Origin: Allium sativum
Lineage: Eukaryota > Streptophyta > Magnoliopsida > Asparagales > Amaryllidaceae
DNA length: 64,000 bases
Assembly: GCA_030737875.1 (NCBI GenBank)
Contig: CM060926.1
Location: forward strand, 315,430,922 to 315,494,921
Direction of reading: 5' to 3'
Part shown: positions 50,351 through 63,042 of the stretch, piece by piece
Position numbering within the stretch: the stretch's first letter is position 1
How the letters are laid out: every line of letters begins with the position of its first letter
Made by a program: the position numbers and the translations under genes
The notes under the pieces: generated by a model
Seen by the model: the letters and a program-made list of their open reading frames with translations, nothing else
Databases searched by the model: none
What the model was told of the DNA's origin: nothing

Positions 50351-51594
50351 TGTAACAACCCGGAAAATCAGAACAAATTTAATTTTTTTATTTTGGTAAT
50401 TTTAATGAATTTTGAATATTTAAAATGAATTATTTTAAATAATAACGATGGAAAATTTATTTTCGACGAAGTTAAAACGAATAATTTTATTTTAAATATA
50501 AAAGGAATTGGAAACGACGCGGTAGTTTGAAAATTCGATTTCAAATTTCAAATGAATGCACATGATTCAAAATAAAACGGATTTTAGCGAAACCAAAAAT
50601 ATTAAAATCTATTTGAAAATATCTTTCCAACGAATCCGAAAAATAGAAATTTCATAGCGGGAATAAAAAGTTACGCCCAGTTGAAAATTCAGAATAGTCG
50701 CTATGAAAATAAAGCCCTTAAAAATAGAAATTTTGCAAACGACCTCCGTTTTCGACGAAACCGCCTTTGTTGGATCCGGGATGTCAAGTTATGGCTAGAT
50801 TCCAATTTCCATAATTTTTGAAATCAATATGTGAGCATGACAAAAAAGAACGTGTTTTAACAGTTTTAGTCAATTTGGATCGACCAGAAAATGGTCATTT
50901 TTCAAACGGTCCTCAAATTGGATGAAATTAGTTTTGTGATGACCGTATCGTCAATACGAAGCTAGAAATAATTTTTCTGGAATTTTCAGAGTCAGTTTGT
51001 GACCCCGGTAATGTAAAATGTGCGTTTAAATCGAATATATAAGGATTTATATTATAAATTTAACGATAATGATCGTGAAAGTCGAATTGGCTTAAGATAC
51101 ATATCTCATTGTGTTCGGAATGAGGTAATTAGCTAGGGACGACAGTCGTTGGGCTCGAATTAGAGTTCAAAATAAAAACTTACTTTTTGAAATCAAATGG
51201 AGGAAATAAATAAATTAATATATATTTTCCTTTAACACCCTATACCCTCCTTCTCTCTCTCGTTATACAGAAGAAAATAAAATAAGAAAATAAAAACAAA
51301 ACCTCCAATGTTGATCCCGCTCGTTAGCCCTAGCCTCCACCCATCGCCTCCCCAAGGCGGCGCCACCTCTACCGGTTCTCCCCCCTTCGTTCTTCTCTAA
51401 TTCGAAACCCCCCTTCCTTTATAAAGAAACCCGCATCACCGCCTTCGTTCTGAAATTGCCCACCGCCACCCATTGGCCAACGCCAGTCCGACGCCTCGAC
51501 CCCCTCAACCTTCGTCGGACACGCAGACCACCCCCTCTCGCTGAAAAGAAACTATAAGCTTTTTAATTTAATTTCCTTTTCAGTATTTATTTTT

Positions 51595-52265
51595 ATGGCG
51601 AAGAAGAAATGATTTTTATAGCGAAGAAAGAAATGATTCTTATAGTAAAGAAGAAATGATTTTTATAGCGAAGAAGGATTGATTTTTAATAGGAGAAAGA
51701 ATAGATTTTTAGTAAAAGAAAGATGTGATTTTTCTATATATTAAAGATATAATTTTTATTGTTTGAATGGTAATATAAAAATGCAATCTTTAGTGATGTA
51801 AAGATGAGATTTTTTAACGATGCAAAGACAAGATTTTTAACGATGTAAAGATTGGATTTTTAATTAGAAAAGGATAGGATTTTTAATTAGAAAAAGGTCT
51901 GATTTTTAATTATATAAGCCATTAGTATAAAAATATGATTTTTATATAAATGATTATAGAATAAAAACATGATCTTTACGTATGTAGTAGAGATAATAAA
52001 ATACGATCTTTATATATAAAAATGTGATTTTTATATAGAGAACGGTGAGAGAAAAATATAATTTTTATTATATGAGCATCGATATAAAAATACTATTTTT
52101 ATTATATGAAAAGCAAATAAAAATGAGATCTTTATGGTATAAAGATTGAAATAAAAATGTGATTTTTATATATATTGTATTGGAATAAAAAGGTGATTTT
52201 TAAAATAAATATCGTTGATTAAAAATATGATTTTTAAATATATAAACATCATATTAAAAATGCGA
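51595..52265. repeat. Degenerate minisatellite, about 20-36 bp period
   Basis: About two dozen imperfect copies of a unit containing gatttttat or gatttttaa preceded by a purine-rich spacer (aagaagaaat, gtaaagat, aataaaaat). The spacer drifts gradually from gcgaagaag-type to tataaaaat-type along the array. Confidence 0.75.
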
Positions 52266-54674
52266 TTCTTACTATGAACAGCAGGAAAAGATCGCATTGG
52301 AATTTTGGGCAATCCGAACCATTCAGAAATAGAGAATGGAGGAGTGGAAACCCAAGGTGAAAACTCCTCACTATAATTTTCTTTATATAGTTATTTATTT
52401 TATAACTGCGTATATGAACTGTTCCCCGTCGTCCACAAACCATGGACGACTTGTTTGTTTGGTTGTGTGGTTGATTAGATTATTTGTTTGAATTTGGTTG
52501 TTTGGGTGAAATGAATTGATCAGAATTGATATGTATATGGCGCGAGCCAATATCAGGAGAGGGGTAATGCTAGACATTACCCTATTTCAATATCGCTGTT
52601 ATAATGCCGAAATTTTCTAAAATAAAATGTGTTAGTTAAAAGTAACATTTTTTATTGAATGTATGAACTGTTAAAAATAGCAAAGTGTTGAAATAAATAT
52701 TTTAATGTTAAAATTATAATTTTTAACGTATAAATGAACGACATGAAATTCTCCTGAAAAGAATTGAATATTCATTTACAAATCGGACGATTTGTTTATG
52801 TACATGCATTTATCTGACATTGATTGGGACGATAAAATTTTACACGTCGCCCAATTGCACAAATAAAATCTGTGCTTGATTGATTGAAACCCCACATGGG
52901 TATTGGGATGATATTTGACATACACTAATCCCAATTGCTTAGTAGTATGTCGATCGATTGGTTCACAGGCTGTTATAAGTGTTAAATGTTTATATTTAAT
53001 GCTTATGCGGTGTAGAATGCACTCTGGATGCTGGTTGACTGTATTTGATTGTTGTTGTGTACATGTGTTGTATGAAATCCATGTAAATAACATTATATGG
53101 TAATTGACCGTGTCTGATTCCAGTTCAGAAAGAATGAACATTTTAAAATAACGAATATTTTAAAATAATATTCAGTCAAAGATCAAAATCTGATTTTGAT
53201 GTCCGATTTGGGATGGACATGAATATATTTAAATATATAAAGTCGTGTTGATTAGATTAACGCCATTTTGACGTGAACGATATTTATATCGATTTTATTC
53301 ATTTTTATAATGAATATTGAAAAAGAATTGATTTCAAAACCTGATGTTTTGAAAATATTATCATTTATATATTAATGATATAGAATATTCAATTTTGATT
53401 TGAAATTGATTATGAAGTTGAAATCGTTTTGAAAACGAATTTAAAACGATTTATAAATTACGTTTTGGATGGAAATCGACGAAATATATATCTATACTAT
53501 ATTATAAAAGAGAAGTACAGAGTCCTTGCTTCTCAGCAATTCTCCTTATTTTGAAACCAAAGGTCGCGCATCCTTCAAAACTCAACAGTCCTAATGGGGA
53601 ACGTCAGTTACTCACTTCAATGCTTCCATGTTTAAAGAAAAGAAAGGGCTCAATCGACATCACTTCGTTCTCTATTGTTCTTCTTCCTCCTGTCCAGTTT
53701 ACCATCTCTCCTCTTGGACCTCTGTCTTGCCCTCTTTCTTTTCCCCAATCGTTGAAGATGATGTTATTGTCAGGTTGAAGCGATTCTTTTGGTTTACAGC
53801 TCAACCATCGTGTCCCCTTCCTCTATCGTGCCTCCCTCCTTTCTTCTCCTTTTTTGATTTTCGCAGTTTTTTATCCTACAACGAATTCACTTCTTTTTCA
53901 TTCACATCCAACAGTATTCCCTCTATCTTTCTACTGCTCTTTCACCGTTATCCTAATAACGACTCCAGCGCCTTCGAATTTGAAACCTCGACTTCATCTG
54001 TTCTAACCCTAACCCTAATTGTAAGTACGCCACCAGATTTTCCTGAGATACTCATGAATTTTGTTTGTGTTTAATCAGAACATTTTGCTTTGGGATTCAT
54101 TCCTCTCGCTTGATCTCTGACTAAATCAATTAATTTGTAAGTTTTTCATACTGCTCCGTATTCTTTTTGCTCCTTCCTGATTTTAGGTTTTTGGCTCATG
54201 ATATATAATTGTATGCCTTTTTGTGAAATTATGTGGCAGATTTATGTGATGGCTGATATTCAATGTAAATTTCACCAAAATCAGTGAATTTGAATTCTAA
54301 CAACGTTCGTGCTACATTTTAGTTTTAGCTTAATTAAATTATTTTTTAATGATGTTTTAATCCCTATCGATTGACAAACATTTTGTAGGTCAAAATGCCT
54401 GGTTTCCGTGGTATTTGTGTTCTACTGTCTATTTCTCTTCTGATACTTTCCTGTTTGTTGAAACAACTTATATGTTGTGTTTTGCATGACTGACATGTTG
54501 GTTGCTTCTTTGATATTTTTTCATTGCAAAATGGTAATCACCAACAGAGGAACTCTATTGTATTATGACATGTTCATTGTTGAACATTTTAACATTGTGA
54601 TCAGGTATTTCCATAAATATTCTTTATATTGTTTTTAATATTAATAGACGTCTGGTCTTTTTAACTATCATTTA

Positions 54675-56110
54675 ATGTTAGCTTAAAGATTTGAAGGTTC
54701 ACAACTCATGTTTATTTTCCGTTATTACACAACAGCTCAAGCAAATGCATGAAATCTGGGCTATTGATTATCCAAACATTGTCATGGTGGCTTGCGTTAT
54801 ACACGCTGCACTAGAAATTAAACTCCAAAACCTGAAACGGCACGCAATCTAAGATCTGCGTAATACATAACATATTTCCATAATAAGATATTATGGGAAA
54901 ACTCAACTACGATAAATTTGCAACCATTAGTTTGTAGTGATGTTGAATTCACACAATATTTTTAATGTATACCTTTTTATTCTTTATGTTGCCAAATGGT
55001 CAACTCCTTTGTTGTATTTATGCACCAGGTGAACAATTACTATATTAGCTCACTATTTCTGTTTAGACAAATATGAATTCAAGTAATCCAAGGTTTGTTG
55101 CTAGAGACGAATGTCCAAACCGAATAAAGGTCTTTTGGAGGTGCTCTGTCCATTAGTTTGGAGCAGAATGCTGCATATAAATCTTAATGTTTGTACTCCC
55201 ATTCATTGCCATACTTAGGATTGCACCCCCATTGTGTATCTAAGACTACCGCTTCTAGCTTTCGGAGTAAGCTTTCTCTTAACTGTTAAGTTTTTCGGCC
55301 AGGTATATTTCTGAAAAACATTTATTTTGGTTCTTTGATATATTAACAAAAGTATATTAGCTTTTTTCGAATATATGCATGGATGGATTGTTATGCTTCA
55401 CCTTATTTTGCATTTTTATTGCATGTATCATGTCTACCATAATGACTTAGGAAATGTTCAGGTTAGCTCAAAAATTTAAAGGCTCACAAGTCATGTTTAG
55501 TTATGGTTATTATGCAGCAACTCAAGCAAAAGCATGAAACCTGTGTTGTTGGTCTTCTGAAATTTATCATGTGACTTAACTAATACACACTGCACTAGAA
55601 ATTAAACACCAAAACCTAAAATTGTATACATTCCATGATTTGCATAATATCTAATACATTCCGTAATATTATGTTATGAGAAAACTCAACTGACATCAAT
55701 TTGCAACCATCAGATTGCAGTGATGTTGAAGTCACACCATATTTTAAAGGTATACCTTTTTGTTCTTTATGTTGATAATGCTCAACTCATTTGTTGTGCT
55801 TCTGCACTAGCTGAACAATTACTATGTCAACTCACAATTTCTATTTACAAAAATATATATGAACTCAAGCTATCTAAGGTTTCTTGTTAGAGACAAATGT
55901 CCAAACAGAACGAGGTTGCCTTCAGAGGTGCTCTCACTATCAATTAGGAGCAGAATCCTGCATATTGGAATAATAATGCAACTGTTGATGTTTATACTCA
56001 CATTCATTGTCGTACTTAGCATTCCAACCCCATTTTATATCTAAGATTAGCGCTTCTTGCTTACCCATAATCTCTCTTAATTTTTTTGTTTTCCTGCCAG
56101 GTTTACTTCT
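54675..56110. repeat. Diverged internal tandem duplication in the Helitron
   Basis: Unit A (about 54675-55320) and unit B (about 55458-56110) share cactagaaattaaac, aaaactcaact, ttgcaacca, tagtgatgttgaa, and an exon-like stretch MNSS..RF..RD.CPNR followed by ggtgctct. The units differ substantially, so the duplication is old. It may derive from captured gene sequence of unknown origin. Confidence 0.65.
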
Positions 56111-59100
56111 GTTTTTTTTTTTTTTTTTTCGAAATAGCCATCTGCATCGGAATAAATTTTGCTCATTTATTACTATTGTTTGGATGTTAACTTTGTTTTT
56201 GTTGCCTGACGTAGCTGAAGGGCCTATACAAACTTGATTATTGGATTGCTAGATGATTTTTTTCAATAATTAATAATAATTTCTCAATAGTTTGTTCTAA
56301 TGACATATTTTTATCCAAAACAACATGTTATTCATTCTTATTGTTTGGATTTATTGCATACTACTCAGTCAGTAAATAATTCCTAACAAAAATTTCGGTA
56401 AGAAGAAGCGTTATATTATTATTATTATTGATTAATAATGTTGCATTCATGGTTATTAAGTTATAAAGAACGTAAAAAATAAGAAAACAATGATAAATAT
56501 AGAAATGCATCAAGTAATTTTAAATTTTAAATAGCATATGTAGGAGAAATAAATGATGGTTTAACCATTGTTTTAAGCTATTAAATGATAAACCATAACT
56601 TAATTAACCACTCTTATCTGAATAACTTTTACTATATTTTAACCTGTATTCATCATCGTGTAAGATTACAGACAGTATCACATGTTTTATAATTGTTTAT
56701 TGAACAAGGTGGCATGCACATATATGAGTTAGAAAGGAGATGAGAGTTTTTTTGGAATTTCAAAACATCAATTACGTTGAAGTAACCTAATAAGTCAATA
56801 ACAGGAATAATGCAAATGATGTATCATCTTACATGCTATAATAACATTTTAAATTCAACATTTTGATTACTTTTATGGTGTAACTTCACCACAGCTTGAT
56901 GGGAAAAGCGCTAAATTAAGTAGAAAGCATGACCCATCATTATATATTTCAATTTTTTTGCTTTTAACAATGAAAAATCAACGAAAAATAAAGTGTTTTG
57001 AAATGCTTAAAATATAAAGTGATACTAAAACATGAATTTAGAATATTTTATATTTTTTAATAAAAAAATAAATATCTGAATATAAATGGAATTTAAAATA
57101 ATTTCATTTTAAAGGACTCCAATTTGTGAAAAAAGCTCTTAAAAATGAGACATTAATAAAAATTAAGAACAAAAAAATGTAGAAAAGGAACAAAATTTAC
57201 GGTACAAAGTAAAAGAAAGATTTTTTGAAAAAATAAAAAGTACTTGGCTAAATCAATGATCTGAAGGGACTATTACGTGGAAAACCGTAAAAACAAAAGA
57301 AAAAAACTTGAAAAATCATAACAGCTGGAATAATAAATTAATGCGGAAAAATACGATAAAGATTACTTTTTATGAAAACTCAACAAACCCGGAATTTTTT
57401 TACAAAAAGGAAAGTGGATAAAATAAATTATTTTGAAATTTTTAGAAATGTTTCATATTTTTGGGTTTTTAGGTTTTTCATTTGGAATGTCTCCAATTCC
57501 CTTACTTATTGAATCTTACATTATTTTATGGTGCATTGTGTATTTTTTTCAACTTTTTTGTCTTTGATTTCTCTAAAAAATTTGAACCATGAATATTATA
57601 GTACAAAAAATATAAATATATATAAATCAATTTGAAGAAAAAAATGTCATAAATAATATTTTATTCAACTTACCATTCATGAATCCTATAAAATTCGATT
57701 TCAATTTGATTTGTTCGGTTTCTTCCAGTAATTCATTTCAATATTATCAACTTCCCATTTTATAGTGAAGATCAACTTTACATGCTGTAAGTTTTATTTA
57801 TATGATATGAGTTAGAATACTTCAAAGATCAGCTTCCCTCATTCATTTACATAGAGTACTTCAAGAAGAAAAGCTATTGTTGATTCTCTATTTTTTTGTG
57901 TCTATTTTAGCAACCATAATAATCAGTATATTTTGTGACAATGAGAGGAAGAGGGCAACGAAGAAATATTCATTGTCTCCTAGAGTAATAGTTTGTAAGC
58001 GTTGGTACATCAAAAAAATATATCAATGAAATCACTGATAGACTCACTCTAATTTACGCGTTAAAAATTTAAAGATACGTGACCACTGAACATCAAAATT
58101 GAATATTTTACAACATGAAATGTCTGCATTTAAATAGAAAATCTTAAGATGTATATCTCTAACTCATCAATCATGATAAAGAGTTGTAAAAGAAATAGTA
58201 TATTATTCGTAATATAATGTAATATAGTTTTCCTTTAGATTAAATTTAATGATAGCCATGGTGGTATAAACATATCCTTATCAATATGCTAGGGGAAAAA
58301 ATTTAATGCTAGAGGATTTTTAAAATAAGCCTGCAGTTTTATATTTCCATTTCCATTTGACACTCGCTTGGGTTTAATTTTTATTCTTGAGAATTCTTAT
58401 GTTGCATAGAAACAAGAGCATAATCTCAAAGGTAGTCAGGAATTATTTGTCCGGCTACTAAAAACAATTTGAACATATATATGCCAGGTCTCACATTTCA
58501 TGTAAATGTAAGCCATTGTGGTATACATTGGGAATTGTTAATCGTCATGTATTCGAATGAAATCTTAAGGTTGTGTTTGAAAATTGGATATCACTGTAGG
58601 CGTAAAAAGGCAGAAGAAACCACTCTTTGTGCTCTAGAAGTTCGACAAAGTTACAATGAAGAGCATGCAATAAAAAATTGCTGCACAAGTGGTTTGTATT
58701 AGAAGGAATAATAAGCATGAAAAACTTTGAAAATTATAAATTTACTGGCATGAATGCATTTTCTCATGGTAATGCAAAACATTATCTCGTGACCCTATAA
58801 AGCCTTTCAATGTAAATGCTACGGGAAAAGCCTATGAATTGTGTGATATGCGGTAGATGTTGATTATGAATATCAGTTAAAGTTGTATTTCAAATTTATT
58901 TTAAAATAATGTTATATGTTTGATTTGTGGCATTTCTAATTCTTCCAATCTTTATATTAATTCTCTGTTTTTTTGGCAAGGCTTTTATTAGTTCTCTCTT
59001 TCTGCCTACATAATAGTGGTTTTCTTATTGATGTTGTTAACTAACATAATATTTGATTGTTAACTACATATCCAATCCTTTTCCTAATTACTGAAGTTGC

Positions 59101-61260
59101 AATTTTATATGTGTAGCGGGATTACACCCTTAAAGGAGAGCGAGTTGCTGGAAAGACTTCATGTAGTCTTATATATGGACTTAGCGGTGCACATGGATAA
59201 TGGAGCCATGCTAAATTGTCAGGCAGCAATAAGCATGTATAAGGTGGAATGAAATGAAAAATGCAAGACTCCAGTTCATGTATTAACATCTTTCGACTTT
59301 GAAGAATATCATCTATTTAGTTTTTTAATTTAACATGCGGACGGTATCCCTAGGATGGAGATGTATCCACTATAGCAACTATTTTTACAGCAATATATGT
59401 TGTTTCTTTTCATGGATATGTAGAAAAAGATTTGAACATATTTGTTTTTGATGTAAAATTAATTTTCACATCCAGTTAACTACGCATTATTGAAAAAAGG
59501 AAGGTTAATTTGTTTCATGATAATTTGTAGTATTTCTATTATGCTTAACGTTAGCTATGCATGCGCCAAGCCATTTTTCCTATAACATCTCCTTTACATA
59601 CAGTAAGGAGGAAGATTGTATCTTTTTATTTTCTTAAAAAAAAACTATTTATAAGTCTTATTTGTTACCGCATAAGTGTACTAAAACTATAGTGTTATAT
59701 GCAGCAATGCAAAATTCCTTCATCTTTTAAGGTTTGCATATCACTGAAAGAGCCCATGTAAATTATGGATCACATTCTTTCTTTTTATCCCTGGCTTTTA
59801 TCTATATGGGCTACTATATACAATTAGCAGTGCATTGTGGTTTCTATTTGTGGTAAAAAACCAAGTATATATGTCATGCTCCAACCCCTCACGCAACCAA
59901 GTATGATATTTAGCTGAAATCAAGTAAACCCATGCACTTTTTATTTTTGGAAAAAGACACTATAACTTTGCATGTTTGACAATAAATATATGCGATCTAT
60001 ATTTCTTATGTATAAATCATTCAATTTATACATTCATATATGGATAATGTCATATCTTATTCGAAATTATTTTAGAATCTAGGATATCTACGTATGCAGG
60101 CATGGGCAAATATAAGATAATTATCATATACATCAACATTTGATAAATCAAGAAATATAAATATAAAATTCAAACTAACATATGTTTTTTTCCTTCTGTT
60201 CTATTGATTACAAAAGTTTATAAAATCAATATATATAATTGTAATAAATAGTTTTGAACAGTTGGTGCGCATTAAGTCTATGTAATATAAACTATAAACT
60301 TAATATACAAAATGAATACTTATCTTTCATTGCATTAGAAAAAATATATAATAAACCATAATTTTGATAAAAATCGTACGAATAATTTAAGCAGATGCCT
60401 TCATAATTTAAGCATCGGATATTTACCCTTTTTCGGTACTGATGCATCGAATTTCATATTTTTTGTGTTTCTATTGACAGTCTTAACACATATACATTTT
60501 ATCCTTCCATGATGAATGTAACGGTAATATATTCATAGCAATTCATGCATATATTAGGCTAAAAAGTTACCATATAGAAATTTTGATTTATTAAACATAC
60601 AATTAATTGGGGTTTTTTCCTTATCATATCGAGTGCACTGATCATACTCTTGACATAAAAAATGTTGCAATGTTTGGAAATGGGTGCCAAATGCATCATG
60701 CATGTTGTTTAAGGAAGTCCTAAACATGCACATACAGTTAGATTATATCCAGCGATATAGCCAACAGTTGATAGAATTTTGTAATTTATTTTTAATTCCA
60801 TCACGTAGACACAGTAACTTCAATGTTATCTTCAGAACATCATACTAGATAAGTGAAGGTACATGCCAAAGTGTTTTATTCCTCTATTCAGTATACCTGA
60901 TCAATGCACACCCATCCTAATGAAAATAATTTGCTTTGTACAAATGTATGACATGGTTCGAAAAATCGTTTTTGTATCAAATTGCAAATGCTTTTCAACA
61001 AACATTACAAATATTTTAATTTGAACTTTTACAGATCCTACTATGTATGAATTTTTAGTAACAAATAATTAAGAACACACTTACTAAAAAATCATAATAA
61101 TAACATTCCCTTAATTTTAAGCTTACAAACCATACATAACTTGAGTGATGTAGTGGTGCTTTTTAATTAGTGTTTTCGTCGAGTATTAAACTGATTGTTA
61201 AAGCAATTTTATACTTTTATCTTAGCCTATTTCTAATCATTACAAAGACATAAGTAATTA
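56111..61260. other. Helitron interior, no gene recognised
   Basis: Five kilobases of AT-rich sequence without a convincing frame. A T-run lies at 56112-56129. A 77-codon frame at 58469-58702 shows no domain. Some stretches read like introns or UTR of captured genes, but none could be assigned. Confidence 0.35.
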
Positions 61261-61976
61261 TGCAGCCCCGTATGCGAAGCACGGGTTCACACTTGTTATA
61301 TATATAATATAATGACTTGAATAGAACACGCCGCGCTGCGGCAGTTTGCGAATTTCCACAATTGATTTCGAATGGACATTACGGAAGATTCGACCGTCGG
61401 ATTATCCTAAAATCGGAACCGTTAGGTTCATATCGAAAAGAGTTTTCTAACGAATATTAGAGATTTGAAATCTAATGGTTGGATTTGGAATTACCAAATC
61501 AAATTTGGAAAAGGTCGCTATTAGTGCATTTCGATGGCCGTTTATGGAAATCGACTGTACGGGCCTTGATAAAATTATTAAAAATATCAATAATTAGTGT
61601 AAAATCATATGAAATGATTTGGAAATAATTGGGATGAAAAATTCCATATTTGAAAAGATAAAAATAGATTTTTTTCGAAATGAACTAGTTATGAACTAGA
61701 ATTATAATCCAATTATTTTTAAATAAATAAAGTGGATTTGAAATGGTTTTAAAAATAACCAGAATTTCCAATATATGAATTAGAAAGGATTTGAATTGAA
61801 ATTATCTTCGAAATATTTCAATATTAGATTCCGTGATTATACAGGAATTGTGGAGGAATTTGGAAGATATATATATCATTATTCCAATATGATATTTGTT
61901 GAGTTCGGAATTTGATAGTGAATATAAGCCGATATATTTTCTATTCAGAGTCTTATATTTAATATCAAATGGGATT

Positions 61977-62384
61977 TCGGGTTTGTCGTGAACGCTGTCT
62001 TCAGTAACACTGTTCTTGAACCCCATGTGAGGAGAACAAATCTTTTAATTAAGATTATTAGAGTTTCCAATTATATTTAATAATTGGAATAAAATGGAAT
62101 GTGAATTGGGTTTATCATGAACTGTGTTTTTAGCGACATTCATTCTTTAACCCATTTACAGTGAAATGTGATTTGGAATTTATAAATCTTTTGTTAAGAT
62201 TTAAAGGAGATTTTTCCAAAGTAAAGTTTTCCAATTTAACATATTAAATTGGAATTGAATGGAATTCGATTTGGTAATAATTAAAGTGAACTTCTATGGA
62301 GGAAGGCTGTTACTATATATGGAATTTAAAAGGCTTTGTCGTTATTCCATTTATATCATTGGTTGGATATGGAAGTTTATATCG

Positions 62385-62419
<35 letters not shown>

Positions 62420-62520
62420 ATCTGTTTTTCCATGAAGATTCAATTGTTAATGGAATGTGATTTTGGGTTTATCGTGAGCTGTGTTTAAATGACATTAGTT
62501 CTTTAACCCAGTTAAAGTAA
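61977..62520. repeat. Three copies of a hairpin-forming module in the LTR
   Basis: Modules near 61977-62030, 62106-62165 and 62461-62520 each read gggttt, then tcgtgaactgtgtttt-like sequence, then gacatt, then ttctttaaccc. The outer gggtt and aaccc arms of the last two pair, giving a stem of at least five bases. The spacing is irregular, so it is not a simple tandem array. Confidence 0.6.
62387..62417. repeat. (TA)n microsatellite
   Basis: Uninterrupted TA dinucleotides for about 31 bases. Confidence 0.95.
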
Positions 62521-63030
62521 ATATTAATTTCTTAACTTTGAAAAATCATTGAGTAATGATTTTTGGAAACTAAAACTGAATTAGAGTTTTAATGAATCTT
62601 TAAATAGATTGAATGGTGAATTTGATAACTAAAATTATCAAATTCAAAAAATGATCGAGAATGGAGTATCACCAGTTTTGCTCCAAGCGATAGTTAAATC
62701 TTTAATTAGATTTGAATGTGAAATGGTAATTGAATTTATCGATAACACCGTAGTGTTAGATATGAAGTATTACCAGTTCTTGTTGTTGGTCCTGTGTGGG
62801 CTGGGTACGCATGATAAGGGGTTCTTGCTTCGCGGTTTGGTGGCGAACGGAAGACTCTTACCCCTACATGTCCCTTTTGAGGGTTGTTTGCTGTGTGCTA
62901 TAGTCAAGAGGCTGGTCATAAAACAAGTGATACTGGGGAACCAAGTGGAAGCCACGGTGGGTTTTACTTGCTGCTTAGGGGGATGAAGGGATGGTTGCAA
63001 AGCCTACCGGATTTCGTCGGCTACTTCATG

Positions 63031-63042
63031 TGGTATCGGAGC
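63031..63042 (+). promoter_or_regulatory. Primer-binding-site-like motif
   Basis: TGGTATCGGAGC differs by one base from the TGGTATCAGAGC found at 27707 and 12184. It lies two bases after the inferred LTR end. Confidence 0.55.

Larger units (their letters stand above)
53491..61295 (+). mobile_element. Non-autonomous Helitron (7.8 kb)
   Basis: The 5' end TCTATACTATATTATAAAAG follows an A, as in many plant Helitrons. The 3' end has a hairpin CCCGT-ATGCGAAGC-ACGGG (61267-61285), then ten bases to CTTG and a T, a one-base departure from the CTRR rule. Insertion between A and T fits Helitron targets. No Rep or helicase motif was found in any frame. The interior is AT-rich with an internal duplication and intron-like sequence. 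The 148-codon open frame at 53628-54074 has no recognisable domain and I do not call it a gene. Confidence 0.8.
50351..63028 (+). mobile_element. Probable 5' LTR of a long-LTR Ty3/gypsy element, split by a Helitron
   Basis: Starts TGTAACAACCCGG at 50351. The end is inferred at cggctacttca just before a primer-site match at 63031. Without the 7.8-kb Helitron the LTR would be about 4.9 kb, long but within the range of some plant gypsy lineages. It contains a GC-rich leader-like zone (51300-51560), a degenerate AT minisatellite, a TA repeat and repeated hairpin modules. The 3' LTR and coding region are outside the window, so element identity and target duplication cannot be confirmed. Confidence 0.5.

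Noticed and set aside
54001..54020. ctaaccctaaccctaattg, telomere-like repeat
   Set aside because: Only about two and a half units; too short to be an interstitial telomere tract.
53628..54074. 148-codon frame in the Helitron
   Set aside because: Pyrimidine-rich, Ser/Phe/Pro-rich translation with no domain and overlapping frames on both strands; codon usage and composition look non-coding.
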